Positions 34,579 to 42,372 of a DNA stretch of 64,000 bases are shown in pieces. The position numbers were made by a program, and so were the translations under genes. This DNA comes from Paenibacillus tritici. Lineage in GTDB: Bacteria > Bacillota > Bacilli > Paenibacillales > Paenibacillaceae. The stretch spans positions 477,284-541,283 of the forward strand of contig NZ_JABMKX010000001.1 in NCBI RefSeq assembly GCF_013204885.1. Reading direction: 5' to 3'. Below the pieces are notes generated by a model. The model searched no databases. It saw nothing but the letters and a program-made list of their open reading frames with translations, and was not told the origin of the DNA. Numbering within the stretch: position 1 is the first letter of the stretch; each line of letters begins with the position of its first letter.

Positions 34579-34675
34579 TATCACGGTAGAGAACACAGCG
34601 ATACCAGGCATAGCCAAAAAACCTAAATAAGCTATACGGATCGCAATTCTATGTTCAATCGTAAAAGAAGCAGCT

Positions 34676-34716
34676 CAAAAAAAGCCCACACTTGTGGATG
34701 AAAATCCGCTTTTTTA
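34676..34716 (-). terminator. First leader terminator before the Mef-like gene
   Basis: On the minus strand AAAAAAGC, GGAT-TTTC-ATCC, then CCACAAGTGTGG and GCTTTTTTT. The outer A/T arms and the CCAC/GTGG stem both fold. It starts about 7 bp after the leader peptide stop, the right place for a ribosome on the leader to influence it. Confidence 0.7.
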
Positions 34717-34722
34717 TTGCCA

Positions 34723-34749
34723 CTACTCCCAAACGACCGGAAAGAACAT
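34723..34749 (-). CDS. 8-aa leader peptide MFFPVVWE
   Basis: ATG at 34747-34749, stop TAG at 34723-34725, encoding MFFPVVWE. It has a perfect AGGAGG (34760-34765) 10 bp upstream, better than many real genes here, and it follows a consensus promoter. Two terminators lie between it and the Mef-like gene. Streptococcal mef(E) is known to be attenuated by an 8-residue leader peptide on which a macrolide-bound ribosome stalls. The same role is inferred here. Confidence 0.65.
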   Translation of the reverse strand: MFFPVVWE

Positions 34750-34784
34750 AGATGATAATCCTCCTAATTAGAAATATGCTTTGA

Positions 34785-34814
34785 ATCTTACCATTGACCT
34801 CCTTCTGCTGTCAA
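34785..34814 (-). promoter_or_regulatory. Sigma-A promoter of the Mef-like leader
   Basis: TTGACA at 34809-34814 and TAAGAT at 34785-34790 with an 18-bp spacer, minus strand. Transcription should start about 30 bp upstream of the leader peptide ATG, giving a leader of roughly 300 nt. Confidence 0.7.
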
Positions 34815-34960
34815 CTCAGCAATTCCACGCTCACACATCGTGTACCCGCTTGTATTCTCAGGTTTATCCCAGTTCCACAGCACAATTTATACCTCCCGAA
34901 TACTTTGTGTTATGATCTGAAGTAGATAGTATAGAAACTTACCTTAAGGGAGTGGATAGG

Positions 34961-36160
34961 GTGAAAAACTTGCGGATGCTGGCCGGGGCTGCGGTCATGC
35001 TGCTTGTACTTGGACTTGTGAATTTCTATATTGGATGGCATCTGTCGGTATTGCTTCAGGAATGGCTGCCGGGGATGAATATTGCTGTATACTGGTCTGT
35101 ATTTCTTGTCATTTCCTTCTCTTATCTAATTGGCAGAATTCCGCTGCCGCAGGCGCTGAAGCCGGTTGGCCGGTTGTTCAAGGTAGCGGGCTCTTATTAT
35201 TTGGCCTGTATGGAGTTCGCCGTGATCATGCTGCCGTTGACCGATCTGCTCTACGGAGTGCTGGCGCTTGCTGGCGTAGGACTGTCCGCTTTTGTGACCG
35301 AGGCTGGGGCTACCTTGCTGGCAATGCTGGCGATTTTCCTGATCTGGGGTTCACGTAATGCCTGGAGTACGGTGGTGAGAAGTCATCGGCTGAATGTTGA
35401 CAAATCCATCGGAACCAGTGTACCGCTTACGGTAGCTGTAGCTTCAGACCTGCATCTGGGCAACATTGTCGGCAACCGCCATCTGCGCAGAATGGTCAAG
35501 GAGATGAACGCAATGAACCCGGATATCGTGCTGCTGGCGGGGGATGTGCTGGATGATAGTATTGAGCCTTTTATCCGCAATGGCATGGATCAGCAGTTGA
35601 AGCTGCTTAAGGCACGTTACGGCGTCTACGCGGTGCTGGGGAATCATGAGTATTATGGCGGTTCGATTGCACAGTACACCGAAGTGATGAAGAATATCGG
35701 CATTCAGGTGCTGCAGGATGAGGTTGTGGAAGTCTCTGGCGTCTACGTTGTGGGGCGCAAGGACAAGACTGCCGAAGCGATGGAAGCGGGCGGGCGGCTC
35801 AGTGTGGATGCTCTGCTGGAAGGGGTGGACCGCACCAAGCCCATTATTATGATGGATCATCAGCCGACCGGCTTCGGGATTGCTTCACAGGCTGGAGTAG
35901 ATGTGCTGCTGTCAGGACATACCCACCGCGGGCAGATTGCTCCGAATCACTGGATTACCAGACGGCTGTTTGAACTGGACTGGGGATATCTGCTCAAAAA
36001 CAAGCTGCATGTCATTGTCTCTTCCGGCTACGGAACCTGGGGGCCGCCGATCCGGCTGGCCAGCCGCTCTGAGCTGATCAAGCTGGAAATTGTGCTGGAA
36101 GGCAGTAGGAGCTATGGCGATGAACCGGTGTCACCTGCGGCGAAGCCTGTGTTGATCTGA
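34961..36160 (+). CDS. membrane-anchored metallophosphoesterase
   Basis: 399 aa from the GTG at 34961, which has GGAG 8 bp upstream; a GTG at 34952 overlaps that site. Four membrane helices fill residues 1-140. The calcineurin-like phosphoesterase domain follows with all metal motifs: VASDLHLGN (about residue 162), LLAGDVLDD (about residue 192), LGNHEYYGG (about residue 227), MMDHQPTGF and LLSGHTHRGQI (about residue 320). The active site is predicted to face the cytoplasm or membrane surface; relatives (YkuE, LpxH-like) are linked to lipid or envelope metabolism, but the substrate is unknown. It is divergent from the efflux leader. Confidence 0.9.
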   Translation: MKNLRMLAGAAVMLLVLGLVNFYIGWHLSVLLQEWLPGMNIAVYWSVFLVISFSYLIGRIPLPQALKPVGRLFKVAGSYYLACMEFAVIMLPLTDLLYGVLALAGVGLSAFVTEAGATLLAMLAIFLIWGSRNAWSTVVRSHRLNVDKSIGTSVPLTVAVASDLHLGNIVGNRHLRRMVKEMNAMNPDIVLLAGDVLDDSIEPFIRNGMDQQLKLLKARYGVYAVLGNHEYYGGSIAQYTEVMKNIGIQVLQDEVVEVSGVYVVGRKDKTAEAMEAGGRLSVDALLEGVDRTKPIIMMDHQPTGFGIASQAGVDVLLSGHTHRGQIAPNHWITRRLFELDWGYLLKNKLHVIVSSGYGTWGPPIRLASRSELIKLEIVLEGSRSYGDEPVSPAAKPVLI

Positions 36161-36192
36161 CGGCTGCTGAATAGGCGTGAAATCTGGTTATC

Positions 36193-36237
36193 GTAAACCC
36201 TCTAGTCTTCCCAGGGAAGGACAGGGGGTTTTTGGTG
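36193..36237 (+). terminator. Rho-independent terminator after the phosphoesterase
   Basis: AAACCCTCT near 36196 pairs with ACAGGGGGTTT near 36222, with an inner TCTTCCC-AG-GGAAGGA stem, followed by TTTTTGG. Confidence 0.7.
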
Positions 36238-36250
36238 CAAATATAAGAAC

Positions 36251-36338
36251 TTATATGTTGCACACGATAACTTGTCCTTCTATTTCTCGCTGAAACGGTA
36301 TCGTCCTTTAAAAGGACGGCAAAGCCGTTTCCACTTGG
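36251..36338. repeat. 88-bp intergenic repeat (family 2, copy B)
   Basis: Full-length match to 27814-27901. In this copy the inner palindrome reads CGTCCTTTAAAAGGACG, which extends the stem; in copy A it reads CATCCTTTAAAAGGACG. It follows a terminator directly in both places. Confidence 0.85.
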
Positions 36339-36401
36339 TGGAGGAAGTTGTGCGCATTCTTTTGACAATATCGGATAAATAAGCTACGCTTGATGCAAAT
36401 A

Positions 36402-36419
36402 TAGTTAAGCTATTAACTA
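36402..36419. promoter_or_regulatory. Candidate MarR operator
   Basis: TAGTTA (36402-36407), AGCTAT, TAACTA (36414-36419), a perfect 6-bp-arm dyad 20 bp before the MarR start codon. The size and position are typical of MarR self-regulation. Confidence 0.5.
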
Positions 36420-36439
36420 AATGGAGCTGACAATAACCA

Positions 36440-36886
36440 ATGGATGATTTACAGAAGTATGTACTGGAGCTGCCGCTTGCGAATGAGGCGTTCTTCGCCT
36501 TGATAGGAGCGACAGCAGGCGCCGTAGCCGTCTCCGAGAAATACTGGCAGGCTCAAGGGCTGAACGGGGCCAGAATCCGCGTACTGGTTGAGATTGCGAA
36601 GCATGGAGGAACGATCCTGCCTTCGCTGCTTGCGGAGAGAATCGGGGTAACCAAAGCGAATATCAGCCTCCTGCTGACTCCACTGGAGAAGGATGGCTAT
36701 ATTACCCGGGCCGGTCACGCGCAGGATGGGCGCAAGACGGTGATTTCGATCACCGGAGCCGGACAAAGGCTGCTTACGGAGCAGTTGCCGGGGAACCGGG
36801 AAGCGGTTGCGGCTGTCATGAACCGGCTGGAGGAAGAGGAGCTGCGGCTGCTGCTGGGGCTTTTGAATAAGCTGAGCAGAGGGTAG
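36440..36886 (+). CDS. MarR family transcriptional regulator
   Basis: 148 aa. The winged helix is clear: ARIRVLVEIAKHGGTILPSL followed by LAERIGVTKANISLLLTPLE (recognition region about residues 62-81) and the wing DGYITRAGHAQDGRKTVISI. Only a distant GGAG lies upstream of the ATG. A dyad just before the gene suggests self-repression. It precedes a QorB-like reductase by 117 bp; MarR-QorB-type pairs often respond to quinones or electrophiles, which is inference here. Confidence 0.9.
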   Translation: MDDLQKYVLELPLANEAFFALIGATAGAVAVSEKYWQAQGLNGARIRVLVEIAKHGGTILPSLLAERIGVTKANISLLLTPLEKDGYITRAGHAQDGRKTVISITGAGQRLLTEQLPGNREAVAAVMNRLEEEELRLLLGLLNKLSRG

Positions 36887-37003
36887 TAGTGTTGGAAATG
36901 TTCCGCTTGTCGAAAGATCGGTATTGTAATGGCGGCTGGAAGTATTGTTGCTTGTATACGAAGAGGTATTTCAATATGCACATTGGAGAGGAAGATATCA
37001 ACT

Positions 37004-37822
37004 ATGACGATTATGATTACGGGGGCCACCGGGCAATTGGGGAGTCTGGTTATGGAGTATTTGCTTGAACGTATCCCGGCGGGGCAGATGATTGCCGGAG
37101 TAAGAAAGCTGGAACAGGCGGCGCCTCTACAAGAACAGGGCATCGGGGTTCGGGTTGCCGATTATGATGTGCCGGAATCACTGAATGAAGCTTTTGACGG
37201 GATAACACGGCTTCTGCTAATCTCCAGCTCGCATACGGATGATAATGTTCGTCTGACCCAGCATAAACAGGTGATTGATGCGGCCGTGCGAAGCGGAGTG
37301 GGGCATATCCTCTATACGGGCTTTGCCTTCTCACAGCGGAGATCAGATCCGGGCAAGCCGGATAATGTGCATACCCTGACGGAACAGGCGATAATGGAGT
37401 CCGGGTTGGAATATACCTTTTTGCGCAATGCCCTTTATATTGATTTCGTTGGGGTGCTGGGACTGAAGGAGGCGCTCTCCAGCGGAGAGCTGATTACGGC
37501 GCCGGGAGAGTGGAGGTTCAACTCGGTTGGCCGCCGGGACCTTGCCTTAGCTGCTACTGCTGCTGTACTTGGTGAAGATGGAGCAGGCAACCATATCTAT
37601 GAATTGACCGCTCCGCAGACCTGGGATTTTGACGATCTGGCTGAAGTTCTGACAGAGGTTGCCGGGAAGCCGGTGGTGCACCGTCAGGATGACGGAATTC
37701 AGCACTGGATCTATGCTTTTATGAGCAAGCTGGATACTTCGTCTACCTCCGGGGATCTGGAGCGGCTGATGGGCAGACCCGTCATCCCGCTGAAGGACAG
37801 CATCCTCCCGTTTCTGGTGTGA
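37004..37822 (+). CDS. NAD(P)H-binding reductase, QorB/NmrA-like atypical SDR
   Basis: 272 aa from the ATG at 37004. The nucleotide-binding motif ITGATGQLGSLVMEYLLERI opens the protein (GxxGxxG, residues 5-24). It continues with VRVADYDVPESLNEAFDGIT and HILYTGFAFSQR, the pattern of QorB/YtfG quinone reductases. The C-terminal part has the substrate-side segment LTAPQTWDFDDLAEVLTEVA. A longer in-frame start at 36929 gives a non-homologous N terminus. It probably reduces quinones or other electrophiles under control of the MarR gene upstream. Confidence 0.87.
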   Translation: MTIMITGATGQLGSLVMEYLLERIPAGQMIAGVRKLEQAAPLQEQGIGVRVADYDVPESLNEAFDGITRLLLISSSHTDDNVRLTQHKQVIDAAVRSGVGHILYTGFAFSQRRSDPGKPDNVHTLTEQAIMESGLEYTFLRNALYIDFVGVLGLKEALSSGELITAPGEWRFNSVGRRDLALAATAAVLGEDGAGNHIYELTAPQTWDFDDLAEVLTEVAGKPVVHRQDDGIQHWIYAFMSKLDTSSTSGDLERLMGRPVIPLKDSILPFLV

Positions 37823-37907
37823 AGCCAAGGGAGGTACTATTGTCTTCATGTGGCTTTGTTGCTAGTATGATGTCATTGATCAGGCAAGCCGGAGGGAGAG
37901 GTTGTAG

Positions 37908-38585
37908 TTGAAAAAGATTTTGGTAGCCGACGACGATGTTCATATCCGTACGCTGCTGCGGCATGTGCTGACGAGAGAGGGATATCATACGGTGGAAGCC
38001 GGGGATGGCCGGGAAGCGGCGGCTCGGATGAAGGAGCAGACGGTGGATCTGGCCGTGGTGGATGTGATGATGCCCCATATGGACGGCCTGGAGCTGTGTG
38101 CATACATAAGGGAGAACTATGATATCCCGGTGATTCTGCTCACGGCCCGCCAGCAGCTCAGCGACAAGGAGCAGGGATACCTCAGCGGGACGGATGATTA
38201 TGTAACCAAGCCGTTTGAGCCGGAGGAGCTGCTGTTCCGCATTAAGGCATTGTTCCGCCGCTATTCCATCGCCTCTGACGATCGAATCCGCCTGAACTCG
38301 CTGGTGATTGACCGGAAGAATTACGAGATAAGTGACGGAACTGAGGTGCTGCTGCTGCCGGTCAAAGAGTTCGAGCTGCTGGCCCAGCTGGCCCAATATC
38401 CCGGACGCCTGTTCTCGCGCAGTGAGCTGATTGAGCTGGTGTGGGGTGCAGATTACGAGGGGGACGAGCGGACGGTGGATGTGCATATCAAGCGCCTGCG
38501 CCAGCGGTTCAGCGAATACCAGAACGATTTCACCATCCGTACCGTACGGGGAATCGGCTACAAGCTGGACATGGTGAACGCATGA
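37908..38585 (+). CDS. hssR: haem-responsive response regulator HssR
   Basis: OmpR/PhoB-class regulator, 225 aa. Receiver domain with acidic pocket ADDD (residues 7-10), phospho-acceptor Asp in LAVVDVMMPHMDG (about residue 52), and the Thr/Lys pair in LLTAR and VTKPFEPEELLFR (about residue 102). The DNA-binding winged helix begins near residue 130 (VKEFELLAQLAQYPGRLFSR). TTG start with GGAGGGAGAGG upstream. The gene overlaps the kinase by 4 bp (ATGA). The HssR name rests on the partner kinase's HssS features and on the HrtBA genes directly downstream. Confidence 0.88.
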   Translation: MKKILVADDDVHIRTLLRHVLTREGYHTVEAGDGREAAARMKEQTVDLAVVDVMMPHMDGLELCAYIRENYDIPVILLTARQQLSDKEQGYLSGTDDYVTKPFEPEELLFRIKALFRRYSIASDDRIRLNSLVIDRKNYEISDGTEVLLLPVKEFELLAQLAQYPGRLFSRSELIELVWGADYEGDERTVDVHIKRLRQRFSEYQNDFTIRTVRGIGYKLDMVNA

Positions 38586-39970
38586 GGTCGCTTTATGTAA
38601 GGATGAGTATTATCTTCTGCTCTGTGATTATTATCAGCAGCGTGCTGGGGTTTCTGGTCTCCAATCTCTATTACCAATCCCAGATCAAGCCGAAGAATGA
38701 TGCCAAGCTGACCCGGATGGCCACCGGACTGCAGCAGTTCATTGAAGACCACCCGGATGCGACCGAAGAATATCTCCTGAGTACCGCTTCCCTGGGGTAC
38801 AAGATGTATCTGGTCAATGCCAACGGGGAGGAACGGTTCTACGGTCTGCCTTTCCGCAAAAATGACCTTCAGCAAGAGGATCTGCGCAAGGTATTAGCCG
38901 GAGAGATCTATCATGGCGTGGGGCATTTCCCCGGCCAGCTGTTCGTGACCGGCTTTTTCGATAACCAGCTTAGTAATTCAATTGGCGTGCCGGTTCATAT
39001 CAACGGGGAGACCTACGCCTTGTTCATGCGTCCGGATGCCCAGGTGCAGTTCGGGGAGCTGCGGATCTTTTTTGCCGTGCTGATTGTGGTCATTATTCTG
39101 TTGAGCCTGTGGTTTGTGCTGATTAGTGCATTTCATGTGGTGAAACCCATTACCCGGCTGACCGAGGCCACCCTTAAAATCTCCAAGGGCAGGTACGACA
39201 TTAAGCTATATACCGCCCGGCGTGACGAAATCGGCCAACTGGCATCCCACTTCATGACCATGAGCCGGGAGCTGGAGCGGACGAACCGGGCCAGACAGGA
39301 ATTCGTCGCTAATGTCTCCCATGAGATCGAATCGCCGTTAACCTCCATCCAGGGCTTCGCCCATGCGCTCAAAGACGGCACCCTGCCGGAAGCCCAGCGT
39401 CTGGAGTATCTTGCGATCATCGACGATGAGAGCCGGAGGTTATCCATGCTCAGCACACAACTGCTCACCTTGTCCTCTCTGGATTATGATGAGAATGCCT
39501 TGGAGAAGAGAAACTTCGATCTGCGCGCCCAGCTGCGCCAGGTCATTCAGATTATGGAATGGCATCTTACGGAGAAGGAGCTTGCGGTACGGCTGCATGC
39601 AGCAGAGATAACGCTTTTGGGAGATTCCAATCTGCTCTATCAGGTATGGATGAATCTGGTGACCAATGCGGTCAAATACACCCCGGCCGGGGGGACGATT
39701 AGCATTGCAGCGCTTGTGGAGGGCCAGCAATGTATAGTAACCGTGACCGATAACGGTACAGGTATTCCGGCGGAGCAGCTGCCGATGATCTTTGACCGGT
39801 TCTATAAGGTGGATCAGGCGCGTTCGCGTGAGCGTAACAGCAGCGGGCTGGGGCTGGCCATTGCCCAAAAGATCATCCATGCGCATAACGGGACGATTGA
39901 GGTGACGAGTACGGTAGGGGAAGGAACAACGTTTACCGTTACTCTGCCCTGCCGCCCAGCCAATATATAG
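38582..39970 (+). CDS. hssS: haem-sensing histidine kinase HssS
   Basis: 462 aa. Two membrane helices (residues about 10-30 and 162-182) bracket an extracytoplasmic sensor with the HssS-like phrases ERFYGLPFRKNDL and GQLFVTGFFDNQLSNSIGVP, also present in S. aureus HssS. A HAMP linker, the phosphorylation helix with VSHEIESPLTSIQGFAHAL (His at about residue 247), and a complete HATPase domain follow (NLVTNAVKYTPAGGTI, DNGTGI, SSGLGLAIAQKII). The H box has ES where most kinases have KT or RT. It starts inside the hssR stop. The set senses damaging levels of haem and switches on HrtBA. Confidence 0.88.
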   Translation: MRSLYVRMSIIFCSVIIISSVLGFLVSNLYYQSQIKPKNDAKLTRMATGLQQFIEDHPDATEEYLLSTASLGYKMYLVNANGEERFYGLPFRKNDLQQEDLRKVLAGEIYHGVGHFPGQLFVTGFFDNQLSNSIGVPVHINGETYALFMRPDAQVQFGELRIFFAVLIVVIILLSLWFVLISAFHVVKPITRLTEATLKISKGRYDIKLYTARRDEIGQLASHFMTMSRELERTNRARQEFVANVSHEIESPLTSIQGFAHALKDGTLPEAQRLEYLAIIDDESRRLSMLSTQLLTLSSLDYDENALEKRNFDLRAQLRQVIQIMEWHLTEKELAVRLHAAEITLLGDSNLLYQVWMNLVTNAVKYTPAGGTISIAALVEGQQCIVTVTDNGTGIPAEQLPMIFDRFYKVDQARSRERNSSGLGLAIAQKIIHAHNGTIEVTSTVGEGTTFTVTLPCRPANI

Positions 39971-40003
39971 ATGGAGTAGACGTATTTAAAATAGATGAAA
40001 GCA

Positions 40004-40131
40004 GCGGAGGGGAATTTGGAACGGGAGGAGCGGTAGCGTCCGCCTTTGTTACCGGATTTCCACCGTGTATGACGGTATAAATCAAGAAATCTGGGAACAA
40101 CAGCGGCCGAAAGTCCAATATTCACCGCAGT
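40004..40131. repeat. Dispersed structured repeat (family 4, copy A)
   Basis: Begins CGGAGGGGAATTTGGAAC, contains the hairpin GCGGTAGCGTCCGC, and continues with ACCGGATTTCCACCG, ATCAAGAAATCTGGG and CAGCGGCCGAAAGTCC, ending TTCACCGCAGT. A longer version occurs at 45717-45886. It lies between hssS and hrtB. Confidence 0.8.
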
Positions 40132-40189
40132 TGCGCATACCATCTGTTTTGGAAACGTCTATACTTCAATCTATATAGTGTAATTCTTT

Positions 40190-40209
40190 ATTCATACTCC
40201 GTTCATCTT
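40190..40209. promoter_or_regulatory. Candidate HssR box (direct repeat)
   Basis: ATTCATACT (40190-40198), CC, GTTCATCTT (40201-40209). The half sites are direct repeats 11 bp apart and match the GTTCATATT-N2-GTTCATATT pattern described upstream of S. aureus hrtAB. They lie 44 bp before hrtB; a TATACA box at 40228-40233 could be the -10, so the site would be in the -35 region, suitable for an activator. Confidence 0.7.
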
Positions 40210-40252
40210 CACTCTCTAGACTGTAGTTATACAGATTAGAAGGAGTGGTTGT

Positions 40253-41377
40253 ATGTTTTTGGCTCTACGGGAGATGAGGCACTCCAAAGCACGCTACAGT
40301 CTCATAATGGTGATTATGCTGCTGGTATCGTTCCTGGTCCTCTTCGTGACCGGACTGGCGAGAGGGCTTGCCTATGCTAACATCTCCGCCTTGAAAAATA
40401 TGCCCGCCAATTACTTTGTCGTGCAGAGCGACGCGGACCATACCTTTAGACGTTCCCAGTTAGGCGGGACGGAGCTGGCGGCTGTCCGGGCGGTAGCCGG
40501 AGTGGCGAAGGCGACTCCGCTTGGCGTGCAGACCAGTACCATTACCGCTTCCGGTGCTGATGTTAAGGCAGACATAACTTTTTTTGCCGTCGATATGACG
40601 GGGATGCTGGCTCCTGAGGTGACGGAAGGCACCGGGATTACGAATGAGGTTCAGGGGAGCGCAGTTGCGGATTCCAAGCTGGAGCAATCCGGCGTGACCA
40701 TCGGCAGCACGATCCGCGATCAGGCCTCCGGCATGAGCTGGACGGTCACCGGCTTCGTGAAGGACAGCTCCTACAGCCATACCCCGGTTGTCTATATCAA
40801 TCCGCTTGACTGGCAGGCGATGAAGCAGGGGGCGGTTCAGGGAGGCATTGCTGACAGTACAGGCAGTGCTCCTTATAACGTGATTGCACTGGATGTAACG
40901 GCGGCACAGGCCGATCAGATTGCCGGGCAACAGCAGGCTGTTGAGGTTATTACGCAGAAGCAGGCGGTATCCAGCGTTCCCGGCTATGCCGCCGAGCAGA
41001 ATTCCCTGCTCATGATGATTGTATTTCTGTTCGTGATTGCTGCCGTAGTTCTTGCTGTATTCTTCTATGTCATCACGATCCAGAAGACCAGCCAGTTCGG
41101 AATCCTGAAGGCGATGGGGACGAAGATGTCCTATCTGGCCTGGAGTGTAGTCGGTCAAGTCATGCTGCTGTCCGTAGCCAGTCTGGCGCTGGGCATTCTG
41201 CTTACGCTGGGAATGAACATGGGACTGCCGGACACCATGCCGTTTGAGCTGGACGGACAGACGATGGCGATGACCAGCCTGCTGTTCATTGGCATGTCGC
41301 TGCTGGGTTCATTGATATCGGTGGCAAGAGTAGCCAGGGTGGACGCCTTGGAAGCGATAGGGAGGACTGGAGCATGA
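40253..41377 (+). CDS. hrtB: haem/stress ABC exporter permease HrtB
   Basis: 374 aa FtsX-type permease. The N-terminal helix (YSLIMVIMLLVSFLVLFVTG) is followed by an extracytoplasmic domain (residues about 45-250) and three C-terminal helices with VITIQKTSQFGILKAMGTKM at the usual FtsX cytoplasmic loop. Start has AAGGAG 9 bp upstream. The gene overlaps the ATPase gene by 4 bp. Placement directly after hssRS, the HssR-like box, and the HrtB-like N terminus (MFLALREMRHSKARY) support export of toxic haem or its membrane-damaging products. Confidence 0.88.
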   Translation: MFLALREMRHSKARYSLIMVIMLLVSFLVLFVTGLARGLAYANISALKNMPANYFVVQSDADHTFRRSQLGGTELAAVRAVAGVAKATPLGVQTSTITASGADVKADITFFAVDMTGMLAPEVTEGTGITNEVQGSAVADSKLEQSGVTIGSTIRDQASGMSWTVTGFVKDSSYSHTPVVYINPLDWQAMKQGAVQGGIADSTGSAPYNVIALDVTAAQADQIAGQQQAVEVITQKQAVSSVPGYAAEQNSLLMMIVFLFVIAAVVLAVFFYVITIQKTSQFGILKAMGTKMSYLAWSVVGQVMLLSVASLALGILLTLGMNMGLPDTMPFELDGQTMAMTSLLFIGMSLLGSLISVARVARVDALEAIGRTGA

Positions 41378-42057
41378 GTGCGAAATTAGTGATGAAGCAG
41401 GTGACCAAGACCTACGGGGACGGAGACGGGGCAATGACTGTCTTGAATAATCTGGATCTTACGGTGAACGAAGGCGAATTCGTTGCTGTGCTGGGGCCGT
41501 CAGGCTCTGGCAAAAGCACGTTTCTCTCAGCAGCCGGTGCCCTGCTCACGCCCACCCGCGGAGAAATCTTCCTTGACGGTGAATCGCTGCGAGACAAGGG
41601 CAAGGGGGAGCTGACAGAGCTAAGATTGCAGAAGATCGGCTTCATGTTCCAGAGCGCGCAGCTGTTGCCATTCTTGAAGGTGGAGGAACAATTGCTCTAC
41701 GTAGCCAAGCTGGCGAAGCTCAGCACGAAGGATGCCAAGGTTCGCGCCGCCTATCTGCTTAAGCGTCTGGACATCTGGGAGCGCCGCCACCATTACCCCG
41801 AACAGCTGTCCGGGGGCGAGAAGCAGCGGGTGGCTATTGCCCGGGCCTGGATGAACAAGCCGGCGATTCTGTTCGCCGATGAGCCGACGGCCAGCCTGGA
41901 TTACAGCCGCGGCCGGGAAGTGGTACGGATGATCGCTGACGAAGTTCGAAGCGAAGGCAAGGCCGCCGTTATGGTGACTCATGATGAACGGATGCTGGAA
42001 TGGTGCGACCGGGTGCTTCATCTGGAGGACGGTGTACTGGTCGAAGCGCATAGCTGA
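41374..42057 (+). CDS. hrtA: haem/stress ABC exporter ATP-binding protein HrtA
   Basis: 227 aa, standard MacB-like ATPase. Walker A is LGPSGSGKSTFLS (about residue 41), Q-loop IGFMFQSAQLL, signature LSGGEKQRVAIARAW (about residue 143), Walker B ILFADEPTASLDYSR and H-loop MVTHDERM. ATGA overlap with hrtB. It powers HrtB; transcription is predicted to depend on HssR. A terminator follows 18 bp after the stop. Confidence 0.9.
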   Translation: MSAKLVMKQVTKTYGDGDGAMTVLNNLDLTVNEGEFVAVLGPSGSGKSTFLSAAGALLTPTRGEIFLDGESLRDKGKGELTELRLQKIGFMFQSAQLLPFLKVEEQLLYVAKLAKLSTKDAKVRAAYLLKRLDIWERRHHYPEQLSGGEKQRVAIARAWMNKPAILFADEPTASLDYSRGREVVRMIADEVRSEGKAAVMVTHDERMLEWCDRVLHLEDGVLVEAHS

Positions 42058-42075
42058 AGTTTGTTCGTTTGAACT

Positions 42076-42103
42076 GAACCCTGGTGACGGGGTTCGGTTT
42101 TTT
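42076..42103 (+). terminator. Rho-independent terminator after hrtA
   Basis: GAACCC and GGGTTC pair around TGGTGACG, with TGAA/TTCGG flanks and seven T. It begins the gene-free stretch 42058-42372. Confidence 0.8.
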
Positions 42104-42172
42104 TGAATTCCTTTGAATTCCAGGGGGAAATTAAGAGTTGCCGATTAGCGACGAGTTCGGATGCCATGGCAG

Positions 42173-42370
42173 GGAAATAGCAGTTGGATTTTCCACACTT
42201 GTTAATGAACCAATGGACGCTTGTCAACTAACAGTTGGAAAAACAGCATCTAATTGTCCCATTTCATCCAATGTAGCCAATAGTAACAATAACAGATGCT
42301 GTTTATCCACTTGCTTCCGTCAAGAAGACAGAAATCGGGGGATTAAGATACATTATTCCACTTGCTGGCT
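42173..42370. repeat. Dispersed palindromic intergenic repeat (family 1, copy C)
   Basis: Contains CAGTTGGATTTTCCACACTT near 42181, ACAGTTGGAAAAACAGCATC near 42230, and the mirrored ACAGATGCTGTTTATCCACT near 42292, so the central part is a long inverted repeat (AACAGCATCT / AGATGCTGTT). It touches the 3' end of the SDR gene. Confidence 0.75.
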
Positions 42371-42372
42371 GT

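Noticed and set aside
38441..38581. Extended start of hssS inside hssR
   Set aside because: The extra 47 residues are an out-of-frame reading of the hssR winged helix; ATG 38582 overlaps the hssR stop as expected.
39440..39886. 148-aa open frame opposite hssS
   Set aside because: Antisense shadow of the HATPase domain.
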